From Rhyacophila brunnea (Eukaryota; Arthropoda; Insecta; Trichoptera; Rhyacophilidae): a DNA stretch of 64,000 bases. A program made the translations under genes and the position numbers. How positions within the stretch are numbered: position 1 is the first letter of the stretch; every line of letters starts with the position of its first letter. Under the pieces are notes generated by a model. That model had not been told where the DNA came from. It saw only the letters and a list, made by a program, of their open reading frames with translations, and ran no database searches. Where the stretch lies: the NCBI GenBank assembly GCA_022495005.1, contig JAGYXB010000196.1, positions 1,054,001 through 1,118,000 of the forward strand. Reading direction: 5' to 3'. Positions 31,450 to 43,000 of this stretch are shown piece by piece.

Positions 31450-33798
31450 ACCATTGGGAACGTAAGAACTACTGGCGTTTTCTTCAAAATTGGTTCTAAA
31501 GTCTCATGCAGCACATGTTTGACAGGAGTGATCGGTTCATCATCATAGGTATGAGAGTGCTCATGCAAGTTGTGATCACCAACACCTAATTTAATATTTA
31601 GGTTTTTTGCATGATCATTGGTCACAGGAGGCTTTTGTTGATGGTGATTCTCAGGGCGAGTTACAGGGACACTTTGATAACAGTAGTGATACGTGGGAGC
31701 TTGGTTACAGTAGCATGGTTGTGGTGGTTGATAATGACACTGCTGTTGTGGTTGTGGAGCCTGTTGTGGACACTGTCGTGGTGGGGGTGGCGGATGGTAA
31801 GTCGCCTGGTGAGATGGACACTCCGCTGCTGGCTGGGGATGGGCGTATACATACTCATACTTTGGTTGTTCCTGGTGGGATTCTTTTGGGCAACTGGCAG
31901 TGTTTTCATTTTGGGGGTAGTATGCGCTGGCCGGTTGCTGTTGGCAGTTAGCGGGTACACATGCTCCATTGCAGAGCTGAAAATTAATGAAATAGTTTGT
32001 AAATAAAAATGTATTATTAAGTATAAGTACATAATTTGAAAATATCTCATGCAAATACTCACTAGAAAAAATCATTTTGTAGAAAAATAATTACAAGATA
32101 AAAAGAACTTTTTATATACAACTTTTTAAATTTTCTGTTGAATTATTATGCTCAATATGCTCAAACTTGTACTTGATATAAAGTAAATAAAAAACAAACA
32201 AACAAATATAGAATACTGAAATGTCATTTTGACATTTCATTTTGATTTCCATAGTAACGCACGTATATATTAATAATTTAGTTGATAGGACCACCCCCTT
32301 AGTAACCAATAATAGTCTTTTACTTTTTACTCCTTACAAAACAGAATTAACTGAAAATGAATTCAATTCAATTAAAGATGTCTAAAAGTATTAAAAAAAT
32401 GCATTGGCATCGTGTTGTGATATATTCTAAAAGTTTCAAATGTCTAGCTAGTCAAGAAGTTAGTTAAAAATCGATTGCAAGATTTGTACTGGACAAACAA
32501 CCACCAGACAAACAAGAATACGAGCTAATAAAAACCTTGTAAAATACGACACCCGACGGGACTTGAACTTGTATCTGCTGGATTCGCGCCAGTATGCTTT
32601 TCTAATTAAGCTACGGGAATATTATTGAATCACCACAATTTTAATTAGTACTTGTTACATGACATGCCTATCGAATTACGTTATTAGGTTCAAATCCTGT
32701 ATAACCAAAGCATACTCAATAAAAAATACTTTTATATCTATAAAATATCTAAAATGATTTATGGTTTAATGTTTAGATAGTGTTTGTTAATTTATTAAAT
32801 TCAATTAAACCCTGCTTCAATCAAAACATAATAATTTAGGTATGCTATGGGCGATCCGACAAAAATAGTGTAAACTTTTTCAGTCATCATTAATTGTTTT
32901 ATAAATGGTTTAATGGCATAATTTTAGATATTCTATAGATAAACGAATATTTTTTTACTGTTATAATCTACTATGGTTTAGATTAGGCAGTGTTACATTG
33001 AATTTTAGAAACTAATAAACACTATCTACACATTGAAGTCTTAGTCCAATGAAAACAAAAACGTTTGACTGACAAAGTTTAGTGTGCACTATTTATGTCG
33101 GATCTTAACAGCCAACCTCCACCCATCGCCACTGATATACCTAAACACTACATAATTATATTCTGTGGCATTTATTCGTTTATCGCTAATGCGTTTGCGC
33201 AATACTCGAAGATGATAAAAGGCAAATTCCGAGTCGATTTAAACAGCAATGTACAAAACTTATATCAATTAATTATTTAAATTCATATTTCATCAAGTAA
33301 CCTCAGTCAATAGTATTAATATGATTGTATGTAATGATATAATTAATATTAACGATGTTATGAATTAAATAAAGAGCTATATAATTTAAAAGGGACAGAT
33401 GATAAAATTTCACGATATATTTGGTAGAGGGGTTGGGAATTTTTAATACAAAAGTCGCAAGAATTGGGGTGCAATTACGTTTAAAAATATTCGAAATTAA
33501 TATGCAATTTACCTCTCAATATTTTTTATTTAATAAACCCGACAACCCGAAATAAACAAATCACTCTATAATTTGAAAAAGAATCGTCGCCAACAATAAG
33601 GTTGCTATTATCATTTTGTTATGTACTATGGAGAACTCATAGAACTGAGATGATAGACAATTATAAACAATCTTGACAAAAGTATAAAGATTTATGATAA
33701 TAATGATTAATAATTGTAACAATAGAATATATATTTACCTGTGTTATACTGGCAATTAGGAGAAGTCCACCACACTTGAAGGTATTGTATTTCACCAT
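31446..33798 (-). CDS. secreted Pro/Gln/His/Cys-rich protein, two exons
   Basis: Exon 1 (33798-33739) encodes MVKYNTFKCGGLLLIASITQ, a signal-peptide-like start with a GLLLIA core. It ends CAG before donor GTAAATAT. Exon 2 (31976-31446) follows acceptor TTTTCAG; both are phase 0, giving 196 residues. The mature part begins LCNGACVPANC and is rich in Pro, Gln, His, Tyr and Cys, with a PPPPP run and QCHYQPPQPCYCNQ. The last 60 residues are charged and ordered-looking (NIKLGVGDHN to TFPMV). A TATA box lies 86 bases upstream of the start. The 1.76-kb intron holds element M copy 3, a tRNA-like repeat and part of family G. I recognise no family; an extracellular, cuticle-like or glandular secreted protein is only a guess from composition. 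Gene structure is well supported, function unknown. Confidence 0.8.
32087..32536 (+). mobile_element. miniature element M, copy 3 (intronic)
   Basis: Nearly the whole length matches copy 1 at 6570: CTCAATATGCTCAAACTTGT, AAATGTCATTTTGACATTTC, TTCCATAGTAACGCACGTAT, GCATTGGCATCGTGTTGTGA. It lies antisense within the intron of the secreted-protein gene. Confidence 0.8.
32549..32620 (-). repeat. tRNA-like unit (SINE head), not a functional tRNA
   Basis: The minus strand reads CCCGTAGCTTAATTAGAAAA, GCATACTGGCGCGAATCCAG, then AAGTTCAAGTCCCGTCGGGT. It has A-box and B-box shapes and an anticodon-like hairpin CTGG/CCAG, but the acceptor strands do not pair and position 33 of the loop is not U. A short relic is at 5361-5397. 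Confidence 0.55.
32640..33134 (-). repeat. family G element, partial (intronic)
   Basis: The right end reads AACAGCCAACCTCCACCCAT then CGCCACTG, the inverted form of CAGTGGCGAAGGGTGGA, preceded by GACAAAGTTTAGTGTGCACT. The interior has the family's palindromic ATCTATAAAATATCTAAAAT block twice. The opposite end is not identifiable. Confidence 0.65.
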
Positions 33799-33883
33799 GA
33801 TTATTGTTAAGTGTCGCGAAACTGTCAATATTATGAGGTGTTATATTACACCTTGAATAAATGATATTCGAGAAATGTGACAT

Positions 33884-33891
33884 CTTTTATA
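33884..33891 (-). promoter_or_regulatory. TATA box of the secreted-protein gene
   Basis: TATAAAAG on the minus strand (33891-33884). About 28-30 bases downstream is TATCATTTATT, a plausible initiator (TCATT), giving a 5' UTR of roughly 60 bases before the ATG at 33798. Confidence 0.6.
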
Positions 33892-34290
33892 AAAAAAAAT
33901 ATTGCTGACTGAGATATTTCAAAATATGTCAATAAAAAAGGCGTGCCAAATTTATTTTGAGGTAGGTAAGGAAGAATATAATATTTGAATACACACAAGT
34001 ACCTACTGTAATATCAAAAATATTGTTATAAGACATATGCGCTGCGTGAGGGATGATACCTACCTGAAACTGTGATACTAACCTACCCTTTTTACTCTCG
34101 TACTACTACAGCTTGGGGTGGACCTTGGAAGCCTGAAGCCGACTCTATCTCTACTCATATAATTATTTGCTAATCTACTTTTGAATCATTCACAATTTTA
34201 TATAAATATATACGATATAATTATCAATTTACTTACATACTTATTTTCTTCTGTCTCTCCCTTGTATAACCAAGGGTAGGTATACAAGGG
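33892..34290. other. upstream flank of the secreted-protein gene, no further feature
   Basis: AT-rich DNA with AGGTAGG/TACCTACC motifs. I cannot point to specific regulatory sites beyond the TATA box. Confidence 0.35.
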
Positions 34291-34292
34291 AA

Positions 34293-34849
34293 CAGCGGCG
34301 AAGGGTGGAGGCAGGCTGTTAAGATCCTACATAAATAGTGCACACTAAACATTGTAAGTCATACGTATTTATTTTCATTGAATGAATACTACAATTTACT
34401 TGTAATGTTATTTGTTGGTTACCTGCGAAAACCAAGCCATAATAGAATAGTCAAAAATATTTGTATATCTATAAAATATCTAAAATTATGCCATTAAATC
34501 ATACATATCTTTGAATATTTTATAGACAGAATAATATTTTTTATCTATTATAGTTTAGTTTAGGTAGGGCTTAATGAATTTAAAAAAAATGAACCAACAA
34601 TATGTGTAATATGTTATTCAACAAATAAGTATGAATGAAAAAGTGTACACAATTTTGTTGTATCTTTCAAAATACACCAAAACTATTATGGTTTGGTTTG
34701 GGTAGAGTTTATTTGATTTTTAAAAACTAACCAATATCACCTGGGTATTGTATTCTTAGTTCAATAAAAATAAATAGTTATGACTAACAATGTTTAATGT
34801 GCACTATTTATTGCGGATCTTAACAGCCTACTTCCACCCTTAGCTACTG
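34293..34849. mobile_element. family G MITE, both ends present
   Basis: Left CAGCGGCGAAGGGTGGAGGC; right in reverse complement CAGTAGCTAAGGGTGGAAGT. Both continue AGGCTGTTAAGATCC and then ATAAATAGTGCACA with similar spacing, so the inverted ends are about 60 bases. The centre is a palindrome around ATCTATAAAATATCTAAAAT. Flanking 8-mers do not match. 557 bp, non-coding. Confidence 0.8.
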
Positions 34850-35004
34850 TTACTGATACTTAGTTGAATCGATATGGTGATTGTCGTGAATTTAGTTTTT
34901 ATACATAATACTATTCACTTTGAGTCCCATTCCAATTTAAATTATATTTTTCAAAATACGGGTAATATTTCAGTTGATTGTAACACTGGTACATCTTTCA
35001 AATC

Positions 35005-35460
35005 AAATCAAATCAAATTTATTTATTTTACATATAATGAACATAACAAATTATAAATTCAAACCATTCACGACATGACATAAAATAAGTGTTAATAATT
35101 AAAAAAAAAATACAGAGAAGTGTGAGTTAATAATACAATAAGTAATAAAATAAGAAATAAAATAAGAAAATAAATAAAATAAATAACAAAAATAACAAAA
35201 TAAAAGTAGATCGAAGCACACAGGGTGAACTTTGATAGACCCTATCTTAAAAACTTATAAAACAACGTCCACCTAAATTCACCCTCACGTAAGTGGTATA
35301 TATCAATATCCGAAGCGATTTCATTAAACATGGTTATTGCCCTCCCAATTGGCATTACTAATGGCAGGTTAGTTCTGCACCGTGGGAGAACAAAGAACGG
35401 ATGCCCTCGATTCCTAAGGTAATTATCAGAGACACATCTTGTTAAAAAAACAGTCAATAA
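35005..35460 (-). pseudogene. Jockey/CR1-type LINE 3' end
   Basis: The minus strand reads DNYLRNRGHPFFVLPRCRTN, PIGRAITMFNEIASDIDIYH and EGEFRWTLFYKFL, the tail of a Jockey/CR1-type ORF. At the left, CAAATCAAATCAAATC is the pentanucleotide 3' tail. ATGAACATAACAAATT resembles the 3' UTR of the other two copies (ACATAACAAATCT), though this copy is a different subfamily. Only about 70 codons remain. Confidence 0.6.
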
Positions 35461-36828
35461 TTTACTTAATAATTACTTTGAGCACGCCACTGGTTCATAT
35501 AATAAATACTTGATTATGTTTGTTATAATATACTCTCTATTGATGACGGACATGTTATTAACAAAGTATGCCAATACAATTTTCATATAATGCACTCTTG
35601 TGAAATTAGATCACATTCAATATTTTAGTATATGATATTATTTTTGCAAAACTTTTATGTTGTGATTTCAAAAGAACTGAAGAATTATTTTGTACAAATC
35701 TTGTGCAATGTTCGTTAATTAAAAAAGAAAAAAAATTAGGCCAGACGACAAAATTGTGCACACTTTTTCATTCATACTTATTTGTTTTCGTTGGATTAAG
35801 AATACGAGTACGTATTACAAATGGCATTAATATGGACGAAGCATCTGGACAAAAAAATGACACCCACTTTTTGTCGGGTCTGCCGAATGGCATAATCTGT
35901 TCTAACGCCATTACAATAAAGGTGATATTGCTATAAATTCCCTATGATTTTTGTCGGGCCTGCCGAATGGCATAATTCATATTTTAATATCAATATCGTT
36001 CGCTCAAATGAACATTGACACTAGAAACACTGTTCTAACGCAATTACAATAAAGGTGATAATTAAAGGCCGAATCTTTCAAGTTTTTAACCGTCAACCCA
36101 TAAAAAAACACATTAAAATGGTGGACGAATCCAATATCCTAAGGAGACTTTTGCCCAAATGATTCTTAGTATGGATTTCTACAATTAGTCAGTTGTTTTT
36201 TCTGGCAGCTCAGGTGCGATGGTAATTATTGTAATTAAGATAATCGTCTTGCCAATATTATAACGCGACTTGCGGCCACCACAAACGAATTCAAATTCGC
36301 AAAATGCAATTAAAATGGTCGCATTACAAAATTGATGGTTTGTTTTATTGCAGGTAAGTAATGGTAAACCATTTTTATAAAATGCGTGTAGAATATGTTT
36401 TTTCATAATTAAATATCGAATAGCTTTTGCGTACCTACCACTAATATAAATACAAATATTGGAAGATTTTGTCCGCTGACCCGTTTTATCTTCTAAACGT
36501 ATCATATTGATACCTATTAGTATTATCAAGCAACAATGCCGTACCTACATGTCGATAAAAAAGTCACATACCTACTTGTTTATTTCTTTAGATATTTAAG
36601 TATTTTGAGGATGCTCTGCCCAAACTGGTCTATTTGATTATAAACTATTAACATTGAAGAATTTCATCAAATCGATCGTAAGAAATTTCATCTTCAAAAT
36701 ACCAGTGGCGTACATCTGTAGATGCGAGACATCCCTGAAAATATTCGTTTGAACCTACTATTATAAAATTATGTATTGCGTAAGCCGTAATTGCATTCTT
36801 CCAAAGGTTTTGCAATATAATTTAATTT
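35461..36828. other. no gene; small interspersed duplication at 35872-36060
   Basis: TTTTGTCGGGTCTGCCGAAT then GGCATAAT (from 35872) recurs from 35949 with one change, and TGTTCTAACGCCATTACAAT then AAAGGTGATA (from 35899) recurs from 36030 with one change. The two motifs are duplicated separately or as a block with deletion. No other feature. Confidence 0.5.
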
Positions 36829-37012
36829 AATAAAACGCATTTTTTTGTAGTAATTATTCCACTTTTAATCAATAAATTAGGACCGGTTTCGTTCGCATCA
36901 GAGGGACATTTTCAACTGAACAAAGGAAGATTCAGTTGAAAATGTCCCTCTGAGGCGGACGAAACCGGTCCTAATTTATTGATTAAAAGTGGAATAAGTA
37001 CTACAAAAAAAT
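36829..37012. repeat. near-perfect hairpin, repeat L
   Basis: Arms of about 80-85 bases: AATAAATTAGGACCGGTTTC and GAGGGACATTTTCAACTGAA in the left arm are inverted in the right arm (TTCAGTTGAAAATGTCCCTC, GAAACCGGTCCTAATTTATT) with very few mismatches, around a loop of about ten bases (CAAAGGAAGA). A single-arm copy is at 556-650. Confidence 0.85.
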
Positions 37013-39929
37013 GGAGCCATTGTCGAAAACTACCCAATCAAGACTAGTTACTGGACAAAATTTGACATTCGAATGAAATTTTCAAAATGGCGTCCTATGG
37101 TAATTCGTAGTTCCATTTTTGGCCATTCTACGGGTAAGTTTGTAGGTGTGTAACGTTAAAAAAAGTCCCGCCGTCCCATTTAATACATTGTACGCTAAAG
37201 GCGCGCCGATTAGGTGGCCATTCGACATAATTAGCATTATATTTAAATGTTGTTATTAAAAAGTAATTATCTGATATATGATTTAAATACTTACATATTA
37301 TAAAGTGTAAAGAACTATTCATCACATAAAACGACTGTTACCTAGATACATATGTCATTAAAACACTTTATAATATGTACTTTCGTACTTTTTCCACATT
37401 TATTCCATAATGTTGATATTCAACCGATTTTATCCTAATGGACATTTTCAATTGAATAACAGTACAAAATATAGGTAGGTACATATTATTGCATAAAAAG
37501 TCAATTAAGTATAGAGGACGATTGTTTACTTGAACTAACTTGTTGGTGATATTTGTCCTTATTTATTAAATGACTGATTTATATACATTAAGAAATAGCG
37601 TAACTTCAAAACTGTGAAAAATTTGCTGTGTTTAAAATTCACCTGCCGTAGGTGTATGTATCAAAAAAGGTTCCCGACCAATGACAAAAACTTGAAGACG
37701 ATTTTATTGCTTTTGTCGCATGATACGTACAAGAAGTCCACAACTTAAAAATGAATTATTTTCCATACGATAGTATGTATCATCATCAGCTGTAGTATAT
37801 ACCAATATTGTATATAAATTTATGTTTACATTTTAGATATAATAGTGCAACCATCTATAGTGCTTTTAAAACAATATGAACGGCAGGTTTACATAGGTCG
37901 TAAGTGCATTTGCTAGTCACGCAGCCTTCGCTATCGAGGCTTGATAATTATATATTATATACTTACACAATATTATATATGTGACATATTATAATATTTA
38001 GGAATATTATATTTCATCCATTGTTGTTATTTTTAAGTTAATAAGTCAAAAGAATAATATCAACTAAGATTTAATAACAATAAACAAAAATGCAAAATGT
38101 ACAAAGTGTTTAAAAGTACCTTATATACCTTCTAGAGGAAAGTGGTATAATGGTCCCTATATCTAACGGGTACGAGTGGCAAAAATATTAATCAATAAAT
38201 TCTAATTGATTTATGTTTTGTACTAGGTATTCTATTAGTCATTATTTACGACCGGGTTATGCCTTCTGGCTTCTTCGTGCACTACGCGCACTCACCGATC
38301 GTAAATGCACATTGACATAACAAAAGATTGTTAAAACCTTCTCACCTATTAGTAAAGGATCAAGTAAAAAACAAATTTTGATTATCTGAAGTGTTTGTGA
38401 AAACCCGTAATGAATATATTACATACTATTAATACATTCAATAGGTAAGCCCGTTAAAACGTCATTTCCCGTAAACAATGGAACCAGCTAATGTGAAATA
38501 TCACGAAATATACCTACTCACTAAATAAAAACAAATAAACAATTTTAAGCTATAATCCATAATCGTCAAAACTGAAGTGATCTCGGATTTTAAGAAAATA
38601 CGTAGATCAGTTAACAAACGCGCAGGTTAAGTTTTTTTTGTTTTTCTACCATATTACTATAACATCAAATTATAGTTTCATGTGTGAACTCCCAGATTGG
38701 ATAAAGCAATGAACTATTAGAACCAAGGTCAACTTGTTAAGGCAAATGGTAGGCACTGCAACTGTGTTATACCTATTTATATCTAATATTTTCTTGATAA
38801 AATAATTTATTATCAATGGTATTAGGTAATATATATACACAATGTATCAATGTCGACTAATTATGATTGTATCATTTTGATAACTTAATTAACTGATTGA
38901 AATAAATAATTATATCGGGTTTATATACTTCATTGAAATAATACTATGATATATAATTTATAGTAGTAGGGAGTAGCAATTAACAGAAAACGCATGTACT
39001 TAAATATTTTGCATGATGAATATAAAGTGTTTGAAAATGGCCTATAAAAATGTCAAAAAAACATTACAACATCAGTACCTATATATTAAAATTGAATATC
39101 TCAATATGTCCAACCACTTGCTTGAAACACAAAAGTACGATTTGAAGTATCTTTCGTACGAAACTTTTTCTAAAGGGTTTCATTAACCACGTAGGTCCGA
39201 TATTCCCCATTTTACCTATCCATAAATCCATATAATATAATAATATGTTTTCATATTATATATTTTCGTAGTATCAACATAATATACGAAATCATTCAGA
39301 TTTGGTACGATTTTAATAATACACTAGCTGTCAGGTCCTTCTCATTATGGGAGCAAGTGTGAATTGTTATTTGATAGTGAAAATAAAAGTAGTTTAGTAG
39401 AAATTTTAAACTTTGATTTCAATAATAGGTATATAAAAAGTGGAATATTATTAAATATTATAGATATTACTATTAACAACTAATTCTTCCACTCTATACG
39501 TAAGCGCTTCATTAATTTCTCTAAATGGTATAGTATATCTACTAATAGCAGCGTTTCTATATAATTAAGTATCGATAAAGTCTCTTGCACATATTATCAA
39601 TATCATTTATTTCATATTTCATTGTACCTACTACATCTTACAACTTATTTTTATGAAAAACATAGGTTCCATAAATTATTAACGCATTTTTTAATTAAAA
39701 AATGTTGTAATATTCGAGTCCGTCCCAAAAAAAAAAGGACTCCAGATGTCCGGTGTCTAGTGATAATGCTATAAATTCCCGATGCGTGATATCGCATAAT
39801 GGAAATTTCGAAATTTTGTCACGTGACGTCTACCTATACATGTGCGAACATCGTTATGCGCGAATTTACTTGCTAGCTACTGTACTGAGTGCGTTGTCCA
39901 TTAATAATGTCATTGCATATTACACATAA
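37013..39929. other. 2.9 kb without recognised gene
   Basis: AT-rich DNA, GC lower than the LINE regions. I saw no open frame with recognisable residues, no LINE motif and no strong hairpin. It may hold diverged repeats below my detection. Confidence 0.35.
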
Positions 39930-40228
39930 TTTGTTGGTTATTTTTTTTTAAATTCATTAAGCCCTACCTAAAAAATATTATTCTATCTTTAAAATATTCA
40001 AAGTTATGTATGATTTAATTGCATAATTTTAGATATTTTATAGATACACGTGTATTTTTTGACTATTATGGCTTGGTTTTGCAGGGTTTAATTGAATTTT
40101 AAAAACTAACCAACACCATCTATAAGTTATAGTCTTATTTCAATGAAAACAATTACGCATGACTGACAAAGCTTAGTGTGCACTATTTATAGCGGATCTT
40201 AACAGGCTTCCTCCAGCCTTCGCCACCG
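39930..40228 (-). repeat. family G element, right half
   Basis: Contains the ATTTTAGATATTTTATAGATA palindromic centre, TTTAATTGAATTTTAAAAAC, GACAAAGCTTAGTGTGCACT, GCGGATCTTAACAGGC and the terminus CCAGCCTTCGCCAC. The other end is truncated. Confidence 0.65.
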
Positions 40229-40229
40229 G

Positions 40230-40675
40230 CAGGTACCTATTTTTTATGATAGTGAAAAACCAGTATAGTGGTGAAATATATCTATTTATTCGAGTTGATT
40301 ACTGACAATGGGTGAGTGTGGTAGATTACTGCCTATTTTGATAATGGGTAGTAGATCACAGCCTAGTTAAAGTAAAGTTGGAAACGCGAAATAATATACA
40401 CTCACATATATTATACACTCACATATATTATAATATATACTCCACAGCATTGAAATAGATCACGTAGTTATCTGATATACTTAAGTAAAGTTATAATAGC
40501 ACTAATGAACTTGAGTTGTTTTCTATTTCTATCTAATAATAGTCATTATTTCCATATAATATGTGAATTCACATCTTCATAAAAAGACATATGAGTATAG
40601 TATTACCAGAGATAGCTTAGTGTCACCCCAATATTAAAATATTAAAAACGCCTTATGGTGTAAGCACTGTAGCGT
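40230..40675. other. no gene recognised
   Basis: AT-rich; a short ATTATACACTCACATAT tandem near 40395-40440. Nothing else supportable. Confidence 0.35.
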
Positions 40676-40683
40676 ATATATTG

Positions 40684-41838
40684 CAGTGGCGAAGGGTGGA
40701 AGTAGGCTCTTCAGATCCGACATAAATAGTGCAGACTACACTTTGTCAATCAAACGTCATCATCATCATCAGCCTGAATCTATCCACTGCTGGATGAAGG
40801 CCTCTTCAAGCTGCCTCCACTTCTCTCGGTCCTGTGCATTCCGCAGAACTTTATCATTTCATCGATTCAGCGGCCTCTAGGTCTACCTTGCGGACGTTTT
40901 GTACTTCTTGGATACCACTGGATGACTAGATTTGTCCAACGATTGTCTCTTCTTCGAGCTATGTGTCCAGCCCATCTCCATTTAAGGCTTTTAATAAACT
41001 CTATTACATCGCAAACCTTTGGCTGCTTCCTTATCCAATCATTCCTTTTTTTGTCCTTTCGCGTTATGCCCAGCATGCACCTCTCCATGGCACGTTGTGC
41101 TACTCTAAGTTTCTGGATCTCTGTTTTACTTAGGGTCCATGTTTCACTCGCATATGTGATCATGGGAAGCACACACTGGTTGAACACTTTGCGCTTTAGG
41201 TACAGTGGAAGGTCATTTTTTAAGACATTATGCAGGCGGCAAAAACCCTCCAGCCTAGCTTTACTCTGCGAACAATTTCATCGAATAATACATCCATCTA
41301 TAGACACTTGATCACACTTGATCACAATCAAACGTATTTGTTTTTATTTAACTAAGACTACAAGGTGTAGGTACTATGATTACAACAATGTTTGTTAGTT
41401 TTTAAAATTCAATTAAACCATGCCTAATCCTAAAAATATTCATTTATCTATAGAATATCTAAAATTATGCCATTAAACCATTCATAATTTTAGATATTTT
41501 ATAGATAGAAGAATATTTTTTATCGGTCATGGTTTGGGTAGGCAGGGCGTAATGGATTTCAAAAACTAACCGACACCATCTATCTGTAAGATGTATTCTT
41601 AGTTCAACGAAAACAAATAAGTATGACTAGTTTGCACTATTTTTGTTGAATCGCCCATAACGTACTTATACTACTATGGTTTGGCTTAGGTTGGGTGTGA
41701 TTGACATTAAAAAACTAACAATCACAGTCTGCATTTGTATTCGTAGATCAATGAACATAAATAAGTATAACTGACAAAGTTTAGTGTACACTATTTTTGT
41801 CGAATTTCGAAACAGCCTATGTCCACCCTTCGCCACAA
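40684..41838. mobile_element. family G hAT-type element with perfect 8-bp duplication
   Basis: The left end CAGTGGCGAAGGGTGGAAGT is inverted at the right (TCCACCCTTCGCCACAA, where the last two bases have drifted from TG). ATATATTG occurs exactly at 40676-40683 and 41839-41846. The interior is the family's palindrome, interrupted by an RTE-type LINE end at 40758-41324. CAG at the tip and an 8-bp duplication fit the hAT superfamily. Confidence 0.88.
40758..41324 (-). pseudogene. RTE-type LINE 3' end with 11-bp duplication
   Basis: Same family as 25196-25687 and closely similar: TYASETWTLSKTEIQKLRVA, MERCMLGITRKDKKRNDWIR, DVIEFIKSLKWRWAGHIARR. The copy extends further 5', with a frame change, to the block DEIVRRVKLGWRVFAAC. 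A small deletion in the last codons removes the usual W..A.DR segment. CAATCAAACGT lies at 40747-40757 and 41325-41335, an 11-bp target duplication, with a (TGA)n tail at the 3' (left) end. Confidence 0.9.
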
Positions 41839-41949
41839 ATATATTGTTATTGTAGAATTGCTGCCAGAATCAGTAGGCTATTAGTTTCAGAATGATATGG
41901 AGTGTCAAATCAGCTGGTGGTATTTGGAGCATGGCAACCACATAATATG

Positions 41950-42714
41950 GTGTGACGGATTTAAAAACGAAAATATAACAGAAAAAATACTTTTAATAAA
42001 ATATAACTATATTAGAAATAAACTAAGTTTGATTTATTACCCATGTGTTGCCAATTCATTTTATTTTTTCACATACATTAATAAAAATTAGAAAGATTAG
42101 AAAAAACGATGCTTCGCACTGTTAATAAAGTGATTCCACCATGATATCATACGTTTTACGACAGTTTCATAATTGGCTGACTAATTAGATTTATGAAGCG
42201 GAAATGCCATACACCATGATTTACTTTACTATTTTAAATCTCGCGAGCCCATTCATTAAGTCTTTACTATCAAAAACAGCAATCTCATATAGTATATGTA
42301 AACACTAAACACAATATTGATTCTACGAAATTTTATAAATGAAAATCGTTTAAATTTGTAAATTGTTTAACATAAATTAAAAATTCCGAATTTGACTCAA
42401 AAAAAAGAACAAAGAAAATTATTATAATATTTTCAACCAGTGTGGACTCAACTTTCTGCTCAAATTAGTATGGAGACATAAGATATGAAATATAATATGA
42501 CGTCACAATAACAATTGCCGAAAATCGCCATCGATAAAAGTTACACTAATTGACTTTTCCCTATTCCTATTGACTGATTCAACGTTATTTGTATATTTAT
42601 AAAAAATTTATATTAACTATTGAAAAAAATGCCAATCCCGAGATCCCGGGATTGTCAAATTGTAATCCCGAAATCCCGGGATCAAGATTTTGGCTCGGGA
42701 TTGGATTCCCTAGT
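41950..42714 (-). mobile_element. hAT-type element, second copy of the 10548 family, truncated
   Basis: In reverse complement this begins TAGGGAATCCAATCCCGAGC at about 42714 and follows 10548-11255: CCCGGGATT clusters, CGTAAAACGTATGA, ATTCCACCATGA, ACCCATGTGTTGCC, AAAAGTATTTTTTCTGTTAT. The other terminus is missing. Confidence 0.75.
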
Positions 42715-42759
42715 TATGATGATTGATATAATTATGTTCAGTGTAGTTTCTGACTAATA

Positions 42760-43000
42760 ATTACTATTTATTCAAGAGGAGGAGGTTCGCTTATTACTTG
42801 GCTGCCACAAAAAGGGGTCACGATAAGTGCTTTCTAATAATGATACTAAGTGGCGACAAGTTAATAATTCAAGTGGATATGTATATTTAAAAATACAAAT
42901 AATCGCTAAAGACACACGGTAAACCCTTAATTTTACCTCGCGGAATACCATTGGCGGAACCCTACTGTAAAACATGACGCTGCCATGATCTGGAGTATAA
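42760..43000 (+). repeat. possible degraded element H
   Basis: AATAATCGCTAAAGACAC, CCTTAATTTTACCTCG and ACCATTGGCGGAACCC resemble the interior of element H (ATCGCTAAAAATACCC, TTTTTACCTCGAACAC). Ends not found. Confidence 0.35.

Noticed and set aside
30620..31450. CRISPR-like repeat array
   Set aside because: Only two units of about 414 bp, each an inverted-repeat element, in a eukaryotic context.
31607..32006. Val/Trp/Leu-rich plus-strand ORFs of 114 and 131 codons
   Set aside because: They are antisense shadows of the Pro/Gln/His-rich exon on the minus strand; the composition is what its complement would give.
32549..32620. Functional tRNA gene on the minus strand
   Set aside because: Acceptor strands do not pair and the loop lacks the invariant U33.
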